Assembly: GCA_030849805.1 (NCBI GenBank)
Contig: JASANZ010002256.1
Coordinates: 54,234 to 118,233, forward strand
DNA from: Sergeia podlipaevii
Taxonomy: Eukaryota; Euglenozoa; Kinetoplastea; Trypanosomatida; Trypanosomatidae
DNA length: 64,000 bases
Direction of reading: 5' to 3'
The first letter of the stretch is position 1. Every line of letters starts with the position of its first letter. Position numbers and translations under genes: made by a program. Of this stretch, positions 27,957 through 37,673 are shown one piece after another. The notes beneath the pieces were generated by a model, which was given only the letters and a program-made list of their open reading frames with translations, was not told the DNA's origin and made no database searches.

Positions 27957-29069
27957 ATGGCGGTACCTGAAGGCCCCAATATCTATGATGTGCAGGGCAC
28001 CGTTCTTTATCGTGTGGTGAGCCGCGATGACAATGAGGCTGAGATGCAAGGTCGCACAGCGATCGACACAGACCCCCTCGTTGGCTCTCCGCTTGGAACC
28101 ATTACTGATGGCACTTCTACAGCTTCAGCAGCTGGCGTGTCTGGAGCCTCTGGATCTGCCGCAAATAGTGGCGCCCTCGTCGGTGGCGGTTTTTCGATTG
28201 CGGCAAGGTATGGACCGTTAGGCAACCCACTCGCCTCTACGATGACAAAGAAACCGCCGCGCCTCGCACCCATCGGCAGCGCTGAGGGCGGAGCAGCCAC
28301 CGTGACAGCGGCCACAGGGACTTATGCCAGTGGCAGTGGTGGTCAGAGCGCACTCACAGTGGAACGTGCGCTGGCGCAGTTGTTTACGCCGGCCCCTCTA
28401 GACAATAAAGTTCCCAACTCCACCATGGCCAGCAATGGGGAGTTTCTTGAAGCTGCAGGGCCCAGCAACCCGTTTTCAGATACGGTTGGAAACAATGAGC
28501 GTGGCTTGACTACAACTGGAGGCAACCCGTACTGGCTCAAGGCAGCATCAATTGAACGCACCTCTCGGCTGGGCGTTGTGCTCCTTCAGCAGCACTTGGA
28601 GAGGCGATGCAAGGATGAGCATGCGAGACCGCGAGGTGTGCTCTGTCCTATCCGAGAGCGCATTTTTGATGATGCCTTCAAGGAGCTGACGCGCCAGGCT
28701 ACGACCCTGTGCCCAGAGCGCGGCCTGCTGCTTGAGGAGCTATCACGCGGGATGGCTCAGTCCACTGAGACGTATGACATTCTTTTTGACAGTGCCTGCC
28801 AGTACGCAGTGCGCAAGAGCATTGAGCGTGATCTTCGTAGCTACCTATTTGATGAGAAGAAGGCGCTAGAAAGCGAGGTGAGACGACTAGATAACCGTGT
28901 TAACGAGCTACGCGCCAAGTACGAAGGTATGATGAAGCGGTTTGAGGAGCAAAAGGCGGCTGCGCACATCTTGCATGAGGAAGAGATTGCCTACATGAAG
29001 AAGGCTAACCAACAGCTTATTAGTGAGATCAAGCGCTTGTCTGCGTTAGAGAGCGCGATGAACAGTTGA
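27957..29069 (+). CDS. p28: Axonemal inner-arm dynein light chain p28
   Basis: The 370-residue protein is the p28/DNALI1 light chain of inner dynein arms, a subunit of single-headed inner-arm dyneins in the flagellar axoneme. The family core begins near residue 230 with VLCPIRERIFDDAFKEL and continues RQATTLCPERGLLLEEL, a tract highly typical of p28. ETYDILFDSACQYAVRKSIE follows. The last ~65 residues are a coiled coil (EVRRLDNRVNELRAKYEGM and onward) ending in the conserved AYMKKANQQL. The N-terminal 200 residues are Gly/Ala/Ser/Thr-rich and probably disordered, making this protein about 110 residues longer than the algal or human protein. ATG 27957 is the first after the splice signals. The product should act in the flagellum. 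Confidence 0.95.
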   Translation: MAVPEGPNIYDVQGTVLYRVVSRDDNEAEMQGRTAIDTDPLVGSPLGTITDGTSTASAAGVSGASGSAANSGALVGGGFSIAARYGPLGNPLASTMTKKPPRLAPIGSAEGGAATVTAATGTYASGSGGQSALTVERALAQLFTPAPLDNKVPNSTMASNGEFLEAAGPSNPFSDTVGNNERGLTTTGGNPYWLKAASIERTSRLGVVLLQQHLERRCKDEHARPRGVLCPIRERIFDDAFKELTRQATTLCPERGLLLEELSRGMAQSTETYDILFDSACQYAVRKSIERDLRSYLFDEKKALESEVRRLDNRVNELRAKYEGMMKRFEEQKAAAHILHEEEIAYMKKANQQLISEIKRLSALESAMNS

Positions 29070-31082
29070 TGTTAGAGGGAGCGTGGCCAAGCGATACCTT
29101 TCGCCCATCTTTATTACTTTTTCTTCTTCTTTTTTCTTGTATATGTGTGGTTGTTATATATATTTTTATAGAGAGAGAGAGCCAACTGACATGGAATGCA
29201 TGTAACATAAGAAGGGAGCACGGGAGTATGCTGCACGCTCTGTACTACGAAGAAGCGTCTGCACTCTCTTTCTCCCCCTTTTTTTGTGTATTTTTCATCT
29301 TTCTGCTTTTCGTGTCTTTTTCTTTCTTTGCTACTTGAGCGTGGTTGTGCTTCGCGCGTTGTATTGGCTCCTTGGTATTGCCGTTCTCTTGGTTCTGGCT
29401 ACAACATTGCTGTTAAAGAGGGAATGCGGTAAGTTATCTTCCGTTGTCGAGTGAAAAAGGAAAACCTTTGGTATATATGTCAATGTATTTTAAAAAGAAA
29501 AACCCACTGGTCTGCTGTGTCCTTGACGAAAAACTTTGGCGTAGTGAGTGATGAACATAAGGAAGAAGCTTGCGGATCTGTTTTTATGTTGGACCTCGTT
29601 ATATATATATTTTTTCACCCCTCGGACTATCTTTACACAGGATTCGGCGGTTCTGTTTTTGTCGAACAGGTTGGTTTGATGTAGTATATTTGTTTCTCTC
29701 CGTGTTTTATTGATCGATATTTGTAGGAGACATCAGCGATGACATAACAACAACAAAGAAAAGTCAAGAAAGCAAACGTATTTTGCATGATGCAGCTGGT
29801 ACAATTTGCCTTTTTGGAAGCTTATTCTGGTGAAAACTTGATATTACTAGCAAATGCAAAGAAAAAAAAAACTTTCTTTTGTAAACATGTGAAACTAGCT
29901 TTATTTATTGCCTTTGCTCTCTCTCCTCCTCCTCCTTCCTTTAGTATCCAGTGAATATAAAGATTATTATCTTCTCATTATTGTTTGTTTTCTCTTTTTT
30001 TTTTCTTGTTGTGTTTACATTGCAGTATATACACCCTTTTCTCCACCAAAGACGTCCCCGTGCACTGCTTCTTGGGAAAGAAGAACAAAAAAAAGCACAC
30101 ATTAAAAAAGGAACCCACGATAGGTATCAAAGTAGGAGCAAACAATAATTAAGAAGAGAATATAAAACTATTCAGTTTTTCTTTGCGTTCCTTTCAATCG
30201 TTCTTTTTTTTCTTTACATATATATTCCCCTACATCACAGTCTTATCATTAAAAAAAAAGAGGGAAAGGTCATTAGAGAATTACACACATTTATATATTC
30301 GCTAGCTTTCTTTTTCTTTTCTTTTTTTGTGTGTGTTCCTTCGTTTTGATCGTGTATGCGCAGACAAAAAAAAAAGCTATAGCACCTATCTTTCTCTCTT
30401 TATACTAAGAAATTGAGTAGGGCACACAGACGCGCATACCGTATATTCTTTTTTTTTTGTTTTTACATTGGATCACTCTTAAAGCGGTACTTTTTTCGTT
30501 TCTGTATAGCTACTACTGTTTTCTTTTTTTTTTTTCACAAATCTGTTAGTTTGGTTGTACATTTTGTAGCAATTTTATCCTTTTTATTTATATTTTCTCT
30601 TTTTTTTTGCAGTACTTACGGCAACAAAATCGTTTTTATATACACTTCAAAGAAAAAAATACAACAAGTAGAATAAGTTGGCTTTCCTTTCATTTGAAAA
30701 ATATTAATTTAGACATATTTTTTGTCGCTTCTGTTGACGGTAGCAAAAGAAGAATCAGCAAAAAGGTTCAACTTGGGTTTGGGAGGGGGGTAAACTCAAA
30801 GAAACTACCACACATAGGCACACTCAGCACACCGTCACCAAGAGCAGCAATAAAATAGTTGAAGGCAACTTTTTTTTTTTTAAGATTTGGCTTTTTATAA
30901 AAAAAGAAGTTATTGTGCAGACTTTCATTGAAGATCTCAGCTCGCTTTGATTTAACTGTTAACTAAGAGAGCAGCAGGCTATTTATACAGCCTGTTATTT
31001 GCTTTTTTTTTTGAAGTTAGATCGCTGGAAAAAAAAAAAAGAGAAACAGGATAGAGCAAGCAATTATTGAATATAGCTGAGC
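29070..31082 (+). other. 2.0-kb intergenic region, T-rich
   Basis: No gene is supported on either strand; the many short frames are driven by T and A runs. It includes TA and GA repeats at about 29154-29181, numerous T8-T12 tracts, and A-rich stretches near 30240-30270. The segment ends with a T9 tract (31002-31011) and TTGAAGTTAG (AG 31019-31020). That is a strong trans-splice acceptor 62 bases before the next ATG. Confidence 0.6.
31002..31020 (+). promoter_or_regulatory. Trans-splice acceptor for the VQT-motif protein gene
   Basis: A T tract followed by AG at 31019-31020. No ATG lies between this site and the start at 31083, so it supports that start. The exact AG used is inferred. Confidence 0.55.
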
Positions 31083-34000
31083 ATGAGTACCGACCCTGCA
31101 CCTCGCCCGCCAAGGGATACCACTCGTTACTATAACTATCTCCCTAGAAAATATGGCACACAGCGCCGAGAGGCAGAGCTAGCCGCGCCTGCTGCTGTGG
31201 TAGCTGCTGCTGCTGATTCTGGGTATATAGGCAAAGAGAAACATACACGTGATCGCGCCAAATCAACGCAACAATGGAAATCTCCAGTCGCTGCTGCACG
31301 TACGCTGGCGCGTCCCTCAAGTGCCAATGTCGGGCACACAGTGCTAGCCGTGTCGCCCGCCGCAGCAGCTGCTGCCCTAGGCTCACCGCGTGGCACGCGC
31401 TCTACGGCTGCCTACGTGCCTGCTCGGCCAGCAACTGGTCCGACATCCGGAGCACTAGGGGGAGAAAGTACATCTTCGAAGGGCGCCTGGGTGGCCTCTC
31501 GCAGATCGCGATTCAACAGTGCGGTTGACTCTTACTCTAATACCTCCATTGACCACGGAAACCGCTCACTTATGTCTCACAAAAGCTGGCATAGGTCTCA
31601 CAACTTAAGCGCCGGGAGCGATGAGGATGTGGTTGAAGTGGTTCCTGAGGAAAACATTCTTTTCTTTGATGCTCATCGTAATGAGCGTGCGTGCAGTCAG
31701 CACCGTAAGCGCAGGAAGCACAAGAGCACCCCGGAAACTATCACCGACTTCGACGCGGAGCCCAAGGACATGGATGGAATCCCCAGGCAAATCCAACCTG
31801 TCGATGCTAGCAACAACGATCCTGCCATTGATACTTCCGTGTCGCTGCCTCGCAGCCGACGGAGCACACGCACCCCCTCTTATCCTCGTCGCCATAGAAG
31901 CCGCTCCCCTATCGAGCTCTGCGCCGCTGTTGAAGAGGCTAAGGCGGCTCTTATGCAACGTGGCGAGATGCTTGATATGGATGCCCCCGCAGCGGACGAG
32001 TGCATTCCCGCCGAGGAGGTAATTGTCTCGGGCTTCAACGCGGGTCGACACGTGCCCCAGGAGCAGAAAAGACATCGTCAGAAGCGCAACGGACGATCCG
32101 CGCCTACGAAGAGCCCCAGCATGGAAAGCGCGACGCCACCAACACCATCCTTGGAGCGACAGGATGCCACCCAGCAGGCGGACATTTCTGATGACACACA
32201 GGATACCTCCGCCACGATCGTGTATGTTGACGAAGAGCAGCGTCCCGCGCGGCCACGGATCCACATCCTTCCTGAACTGAATTTAGATCCTAGCGCAGTG
32301 GACACTTCCAAGACAGGGAACTCTCAAGGCGAGCCTCTGCTGCCTCTTTCCGTGAGCGATGCCGAGGATGTTCACGCCAGCTGCTCTGATACGCAGCCCT
32401 ATGAAAATGCCTACTTGAAGGGCTCGGAAACCACAGAGAACTCTGAGAACGCGTCGCCCTGTCTGAACACGGACGAAATTGGGCCTACAGAAAATAAATT
32501 TTCGACTCTCGGGCCGCGTGTAGAGGCGCTGCAATGCATGAGTGACGAGAGCGAGGTGGCCGCTCGCGAAGACTTCCCCATGAACAAGCGCGCTGCCAGC
32601 AAGAAATCGCGGCGTCGCTCCGTCACAGTGCAGTCTGTGAAGCTCCTTACACCAGAGTCGGCATTGGAGGAAGAGGAGGATGAGGAAGCCGAAACTGACT
32701 CAGCTGCCGCTGCAGAGAGCTCTGCAGCGGATACAAGGGTGATCGAAGAGGGGCAAGAGGCAGCTGTCATTGCCACCACGAGCCCATGTGCGCCAGATAC
32801 AGTGGTGCCCACACTTGGGACTGTGCTGACTACGCCGCTAGAGCGTAGGGAAACTGACGTGGATGGGTCCGCTCGCAGCCCGTCTTCAGGAAACGAGGGA
32901 CAAGGCAGCGTGGAGTCCTCGCACACTGAAGAGGGGGAGACTCCAGTGAAGGCAGGTGAGCCTCAGGAGCTGAAGTGTGCACCACTAAGCTGTGACTCTC
33001 CTGCGTGCAGTGAACGGTCTAGCGACAAGCTTGCAGAGACACCCGATGAAGTAGCAGAAGCAGTCGAGCATAGGGATGCGCATGTATCACTCACGAACGA
33101 TGAAGCGGATGCGCCTCCACCGAACTGCTACGCACAGATACTGGAAGTGCAGCGAGAGGAGTCGCTCAGGGAACGTGCTAGCCGTACTCCATCGATTGGT
33201 GTACAAACGGAGCGCATGCCTACACCGCGCACCACGTATCCCCAGCAGCGGGTGAAGCTTCCCATCTACCACCGCCGCACGTCAGTTCCGCTGATGAGTA
33301 TGTCAATGCCTTCATACAATAGCTCTATGAACTACAGTGGCAGGGCTTCAACAACCGAAATTATCGACTCAAGCACTGAGGTCAATATAGAGGAGACTCA
33401 GCCACCGGCTTCAGCTGAAGAGGAGCAAGAGGTGGCAGTGGGCGAGGCCCATGCGGTAGAGCAAGCCCGCTGCCAGTCGGTACTGATGCTTCAGTCTGCT
33501 GAGATTTCATTGACAGAATTGACTACAGGGGACGTGGAGGAAAAGTCTGTAGAGCAGGCAGCAACACACGTAGCATGTCCAGTCCCTGATTACGTGCTTG
33601 GCATGCAGACATCTTTTGTGTCCACGTTGCCGTCGCTCTACGCATCACAGCATGCTGCAGGCGTTGCTTCCGTGGACGACGTCCAGTGCGCACAGCAAGT
33701 GCTGGCTTCTTTGGGTGGGGAACGTAGAGATAAGGTGACCCCGTTCTCCGTTGATGATTTTGAGGACTCGGTTCTGGTCGCGGAGAACACAGATGAGTGC
33801 CTCGTTCTGGAGAAGGAGAGCCCGAAGAAGTATCCAGCACAGGAAACTTCTGAGCAGCAGCTGCTCCAAGAGGAAGAAACTGAAAACTCCGTCTTTCTTG
33901 CTCCCCCATCAGAACACTCTTACACGTCTTTTACTGCCACAGAGTTCCAGCCTTCGGCGGCAAAGCGGTCGTCAAGCAGCCGACGAAGCAAGAGCCAAAA

Positions 34001-37000
34001 CCTCAGTCAGCTAGCCAACATTAACGCTTGCACGTCCCCCATCTTAACAGTAACCAGGTCTATTGGTGTGCAGGTCGGCGATGACGATGCGCAGCACCTG
34101 CACACGCCACAGCCGGAGCTGGCCTACTTGCTCACACCACCACGCACACCTATCTTATGCTCCTCTACCTCTGCACAGCTGGCGTCGCAGCCGCTGCCGT
34201 CGCTACAGCCACACCTTTCCGTGCATTTCGTTGAAGGCTACGAGGCCCCCATCACGTCACTGTGCAGTGTAGAACAGAGGCGTCCTGACACTCCGCTGAC
34301 AACCATCGCGTCCTCTGCGCGAGTCGAGCAAGGTGAATTGATATCATGCACCATGTTATCGGCTGTCGAGGTCCCTGCGGATGTGAAAGAGGCTTCCGTG
34401 CGGACCCCAAGCCGCTCCATGGGAGTTCAGACAGAGCAGCCTGATGGGAAGGCGGAAGCGGTTTTTCACTCTCTTGTGTCCCAACCTCTGTGCTGTGCTG
34501 ATCAACTCCCACTTCTCTCTCGCAGTATCGAAGCCGAGGAAGCTGTTGACGTACCCGCTGACGCCCTGGACGCATCGCAGGACTCGGTCGCGCTGGTTGC
34601 GGCGAGCCCCATGAGCTGTGATGGTGAGCGCCACGGTGCTGAGGAAGAGGCCGCCGTGAATCCTGTGGACGCACTTGCGCAGACGAACGCTTCAGTGATA
34701 ATGCCGCGGGACGACGGTATCGCTGAGTCAAAGATGGAGCTTTGCAGTGCCGAGGCCGAGGAAGCTGTGGACGTACCCGCTGACGCCCTGGACGCATCGC
34801 AGGACTCGGTAGCGCTGATTGCGGCGAGCCCCGTGAGCTGTGATGGTGAGCGCCGCGGTGCTGAGGAAGAGGCGCCCGGCCTCACCTCCGCCCATCCCTT
34901 CAATGAAAGAGAGGCGCCGCCGGCTCTGCCCCTCGACGAGTATTTTGAGGACTGTAGAGGGGAGGTGAATAATGTGGAGGATCAACAAGATGGAGATGAG
35001 GTGCATGAGGCGCTTGCGGGTACTTGCCACTCTGTCTCAATAGAAAGCGTACCCACGGCAGAAATTTCCTGGACTGAGCTTACCGCAGACGATGCTGAGG
35101 GGGAGTTGCCTCCGCTGGTGGCTCAGGAGGTCATGGCGCCTACCATTTCTTGCCGATCCATCGCGGTCCAGACAGATGACTGGCTGCTTCCGTACCGCCC
35201 AGCTCCTCAAGTTCCGTTCACAACTACTTGTGTGAAGGGGGTGTCGATCTCGATGACAGAGAAAGAAATCGACGACACATTTTACGCTGTCGATTCGCAG
35301 GAGCTTGGTATTGACGTGGCTGAACCGGAGCAGGGACGCTGTGTTTCGGTGCGTCTTGGCGAGAGTGACGTTGATGCTAGCCTTGTGATGTGTGAAAAGG
35401 CAGCGCCGCGTGCTGTGGAGGTGCAGGAGCTGTCCTTTGCAGAGGTTCCTCCTAATGTCGCCGGAGAGCACGAGGAAGAGGAGGATGTTCATAAGGACAA
35501 CTCTCTGCCAAAAAGCAAGGGTGTTCTCTACGTTCCCCTGCTGGACCAAGAGTCGGAAATCTCGTGGACTGAGCTGAGCGCGGTGGATGACATTGACTCT
35601 GAGATGACCAGTCGTGGTCCCTTGCATGCACCACGCATCGCCAAAGCCCCCGAAACGCGCTCGATAGCAGTGCAGACGTGGCCTCAGGAACCTAATGTAC
35701 AAGCAATTACAGTCATTTCTCGTGCATCTTCTACGGCCTTGGAGAATTCCCGAAGCTACGCTAGCAACACAAGCACTACCGCCACTTCTCGTCCCCCAGT
35801 CGTATTGACCTATTATGCTGTGGACGAGCAAGTCCCATCCGAAGCCGTTACGGACGACGATGCAGATGTGCGAGAAGAAGAAGAGGAGAGGCAGAAGATG
35901 GAAATTACAAATACAGCAAACGCAATTAACGAGACCCCTATTGTGCCTCGCCACTACTCCGACGATGATGAAGCGGATCGTTATGCTGTTGTGTACGGTG
36001 ATAAGGAACCCGCGTGGGCGGACACCGAGGGCGACGACGACGAAGATGAAAAGGGCATCCCTGTATCGTCCGTCACCCCGACATCGAAGATGACGCCTCA
36101 TCACTCACCGAAGATCGTGAGCAAAGTGCCCTCTCTGGCACCGCACAACAACTCAGGTAGCGAGTACACGCTACTCGAGCACAAGCCGTGCCGCTCAATT
36201 GGGGTGCAGACAGGGGAGAATAACGCAAACGCAGGCAGGCAGCCACGCCACGACGAAGACGACTCCTACTATTCCACCGATACCGGCATGGACGAGTCTA
36301 GCCGCACGTCAATAGTGTGGGTGTTGGAGAGAGATAGAGATACCATTCACGCCGCAACACACACCCGGACTGACCCGCTCAGCAGCACCTCCTTTGCTTC
36401 TCCAACTCTTCATCGCCCAGGAGAAGGAGGAGAAGCAGGCCATCCTCTTACTGACTTGGATAGGTTCACGAGTCCCGGCGTGCACATGCACAAGAATATT
36501 GTTTCCTGTGTTAAGCTTTCCCCAGACACGCAGCAGAACGCAGAGAAATATGTGCCACCACCGAGCTCTGCCCCGAGTTCGCTTCTCACTGTGGAAGGTG
36601 GCTCCACTCCGCGTGTTAGCACCACTGTCAATATTGAAGCCGATCCGAGTGGGCTGGCTTCGTTTGTGGAAGAGGCAACGCGCTTTTGCTCCAGCCCCGA
36701 GCGTGTGGAGGAAGGTAAGCCAACTACTTCTCTAGTGGCTCCGCTAGAGCACACTTCAAAGCCCACGCGAGCAAGGCCAGCAACAGCACCTACGAACCGA
36801 CCGATCCCCCCTATAGGAATTGTCACTGTCACTACGCCACTATGTGGCAGTCTAGTGCCTTCGCGACCCCGCTCCGCACGAACCACCTGCAGCAATAGCG
36901 CTCTCTCTACCGATGAAGTGGCTGCGCTTCTGGGCACCGGTACCATCGGCAGTCGTAGTGATGTGCTGGATGAACAGCAGCAACAAGATGGGCTGGCCAA

Positions 37001-37175
37001 GACATCGCGGCCTCCTCGCCCACACCGCTTTATTCGCAGCTCTGAAGTGATCAACGATTGGAAGCCCATAGTTCCTGGTGCCGCCACCGCCAACAACAAC
37101 AGCAACATCAGTAATAACAGTATTCTGGAAGAAGGCACCGGCAACAGCAGCAACGGCACTCTTGCACCTCTTTGA
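31083..37175 (+). CDS. Giant disordered protein with repeated VQT motifs (2030 aa to first stop)
   Basis: A 2030-codon frame ends at TGA 37173-37175. The protein is acidic, rich in Glu, Ser, Ala, Thr and Pro, with almost no predicted globular part and no membrane span. Its striking feature is a recurring short motif S-[IM]-[GA]-V-Q-[TV], usually after Arg, at residues 704, 993, 1112, 1359, 1527 and 1705. A second motif, E-I-S-[LW]-T-E-L-[TS], occurs three times, each about 35-39 residues before a Q-T or V-Q-T site. A 119-bp segment is duplicated at a 222-bp interval. V-Q-T in a disordered chain matches the core recognised by dynein light chain LC8; binding is inference. No family was recognised. 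The same frame continues after the TGA for another 166 codons (separate entry), so the true C-terminus is uncertain. Confidence 0.9.
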   Translation: MSTDPAPRPPRDTTRYYNYLPRKYGTQRREAELAAPAAVVAAAADSGYIGKEKHTRDRAKSTQQWKSPVAAARTLARPSSANVGHTVLAVSPAAAAAALGSPRGTRSTAAYVPARPATGPTSGALGGESTSSKGAWVASRRSRFNSAVDSYSNTSIDHGNRSLMSHKSWHRSHNLSAGSDEDVVEVVPEENILFFDAHRNERACSQHRKRRKHKSTPETITDFDAEPKDMDGIPRQIQPVDASNNDPAIDTSVSLPRSRRSTRTPSYPRRHRSRSPIELCAAVEEAKAALMQRGEMLDMDAPAADECIPAEEVIVSGFNAGRHVPQEQKRHRQKRNGRSAPTKSPSMESATPPTPSLERQDATQQADISDDTQDTSATIVYVDEEQRPARPRIHILPELNLDPSAVDTSKTGNSQGEPLLPLSVSDAEDVHASCSDTQPYENAYLKGSETTENSENASPCLNTDEIGPTENKFSTLGPRVEALQCMSDESEVAAREDFPMNKRAASKKSRRRSVTVQSVKLLTPESALEEEEDEEAETDSAAAAESSAADTRVIEEGQEAAVIATTSPCAPDTVVPTLGTVLTTPLERRETDVDGSARSPSSGNEGQGSVESSHTEEGETPVKAGEPQELKCAPLSCDSPACSERSSDKLAETPDEVAEAVEHRDAHVSLTNDEADAPPPNCYAQILEVQREESLRERASRTPSIGVQTERMPTPRTTYPQQRVKLPIYHRRTSVPLMSMSMPSYNSSMNYSGRASTTEIIDSSTEVNIEETQPPASAEEEQEVAVGEAHAVEQARCQSVLMLQSAEISLTELTTGDVEEKSVEQAATHVACPVPDYVLGMQTSFVSTLPSLYASQHAAGVASVDDVQCAQQVLASLGGERRDKVTPFSVDDFEDSVLVAENTDECLVLEKESPKKYPAQETSEQQLLQEEETENSVFLAPPSEHSYTSFTATEFQPSAAKRSSSSRRSKSQNLSQLANINACTSPILTVTRSIGVQVGDDDAQHLHTPQPELAYLLTPPRTPILCSSTSAQLASQPLPSLQPHLSVHFVEGYEAPITSLCSVEQRRPDTPLTTIASSARVEQGELISCTMLSAVEVPADVKEASVRTPSRSMGVQTEQPDGKAEAVFHSLVSQPLCCADQLPLLSRSIEAEEAVDVPADALDASQDSVALVAASPMSCDGERHGAEEEAAVNPVDALAQTNASVIMPRDDGIAESKMELCSAEAEEAVDVPADALDASQDSVALIAASPVSCDGERRGAEEEAPGLTSAHPFNEREAPPALPLDEYFEDCRGEVNNVEDQQDGDEVHEALAGTCHSVSIESVPTAEISWTELTADDAEGELPPLVAQEVMAPTISCRSIAVQTDDWLLPYRPAPQVPFTTTCVKGVSISMTEKEIDDTFYAVDSQELGIDVAEPEQGRCVSVRLGESDVDASLVMCEKAAPRAVEVQELSFAEVPPNVAGEHEEEEDVHKDNSLPKSKGVLYVPLLDQESEISWTELSAVDDIDSEMTSRGPLHAPRIAKAPETRSIAVQTWPQEPNVQAITVISRASSTALENSRSYASNTSTTATSRPPVVLTYYAVDEQVPSEAVTDDDADVREEEEERQKMEITNTANAINETPIVPRHYSDDDEADRYAVVYGDKEPAWADTEGDDDEDEKGIPVSSVTPTSKMTPHHSPKIVSKVPSLAPHNNSGSEYTLLEHKPCRSIGVQTGENNANAGRQPRHDEDDSYYSTDTGMDESSRTSIVWVLERDRDTIHAATHTRTDPLSSTSFASPTLHRPGEGGEAGHPLTDLDRFTSPGVHMHKNIVSCVKLSPDTQQNAEKYVPPPSSAPSSLLTVEGGSTPRVSTTVNIEADPSGLASFVEEATRFCSSPERVEEGKPTTSLVAPLEHTSKPTRARPATAPTNRPIPPIGIVTVTTPLCGSLVPSRPRSARTTCSNSALSTDEVAALLGTGTIGSRSDVLDEQQQQDGLAKTSRPPRPHRFIRSSEVINDWKPIVPGAATANNNSNISNNSILEEGTGNSSNGTLAPL
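34533..34873 (+). repeat. Direct 119-bp duplication at a 222-bp interval inside the coding sequence
   Basis: Copies at 34533-34651 and 34755-34873 are nearly identical. Each encodes an AEEAVDVPADALDASQDSVA-type segment of 40 residues with only three conservative differences (V/I, M/V, H/R). The 222-bp spacing is exactly 74 codons, so the duplication keeps frame. High nucleotide identity indicates a recent event or ongoing homogenisation. Confidence 0.85.
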
Positions 37176-37673
37176 GAGCAACAGCGACATATGAACGAGT
37201 CCTTAGTGGGAACTGCAACGCCGCTAGGTGCAGGATGTATTCCTCTGTCGTCGACGGCGACTTTGATGGAGAAGCCATCGTTGGCAAAACCATCGGCTGG
37301 AACTACTAGTGACGACGCATCTTCGGATATCCTGCTAAGGCAAAAACCTCCTGTGATACACACACAACCCCATCATCCAGCGCAACGCGAACGACGCTTT
37401 AGCCTCAGTGCTGGACATACAGCTGCAACAGCAGAAACTTCTACGCAGGCAAGGCCTTCTTCAAGGATTGCGACGGAAACTTCTCCCCACCCTTTCATCT
37501 CGTCATTCCTGCCCCCCATTGCCATGCCAACGGAGAGGTCCACTTCGCAGGTTCCCCGTGTAGCTGTTGCTACCCCTTCAAGCGCGCCGAAACTGGCTGA
37601 GTGGAAGACGTCTACTTTGAATGGAAGCAGCAATGGTGTTTCTTTACTGCCTGATAACACTGTACTAAGCTAG
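37176..37673 (+). other. In-frame coding-like continuation after the TGA of the VQT-motif gene
   Basis: After TGA at 37173-37175 the same reading frame stays open for 165 codons to TAG at 37671-37673. The translation (EQQRHMNESLVGTATPLGAG and onward) is rich in Ser, Thr, Pro and Ala like the end of the upstream protein, includes RERRFSLSAGH, and has coding-type base composition. The next stretch of DNA turns abruptly T-rich only after 37673. No splice acceptor separates the two parts, so an independent gene starting at ATG 37191 is unlikely. Explanations are a premature stop allele, a base error in the assembly, or stop-codon readthrough. Confidence 0.7.

Noticed and set aside
31605..32264. 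Long minus-strand open frames inside the VQT-motif gene (also 35037-36104 and 36410-37363)
   Set aside because: They mirror the codon bias of the real + strand gene and have no independent support.
37173..37175. TGA as a selenocysteine codon
   Set aside because: The surrounding protein is disordered and low-complexity with no redox motif, unlike the few selenoproteins known in trypanosomatids.
37191..37673. Independent 160-codon gene beginning at ATG 37191
   Set aside because: It is in the same frame as the upstream gene, only 15 bases after its stop, with no splice acceptor between; better read as a continuation.
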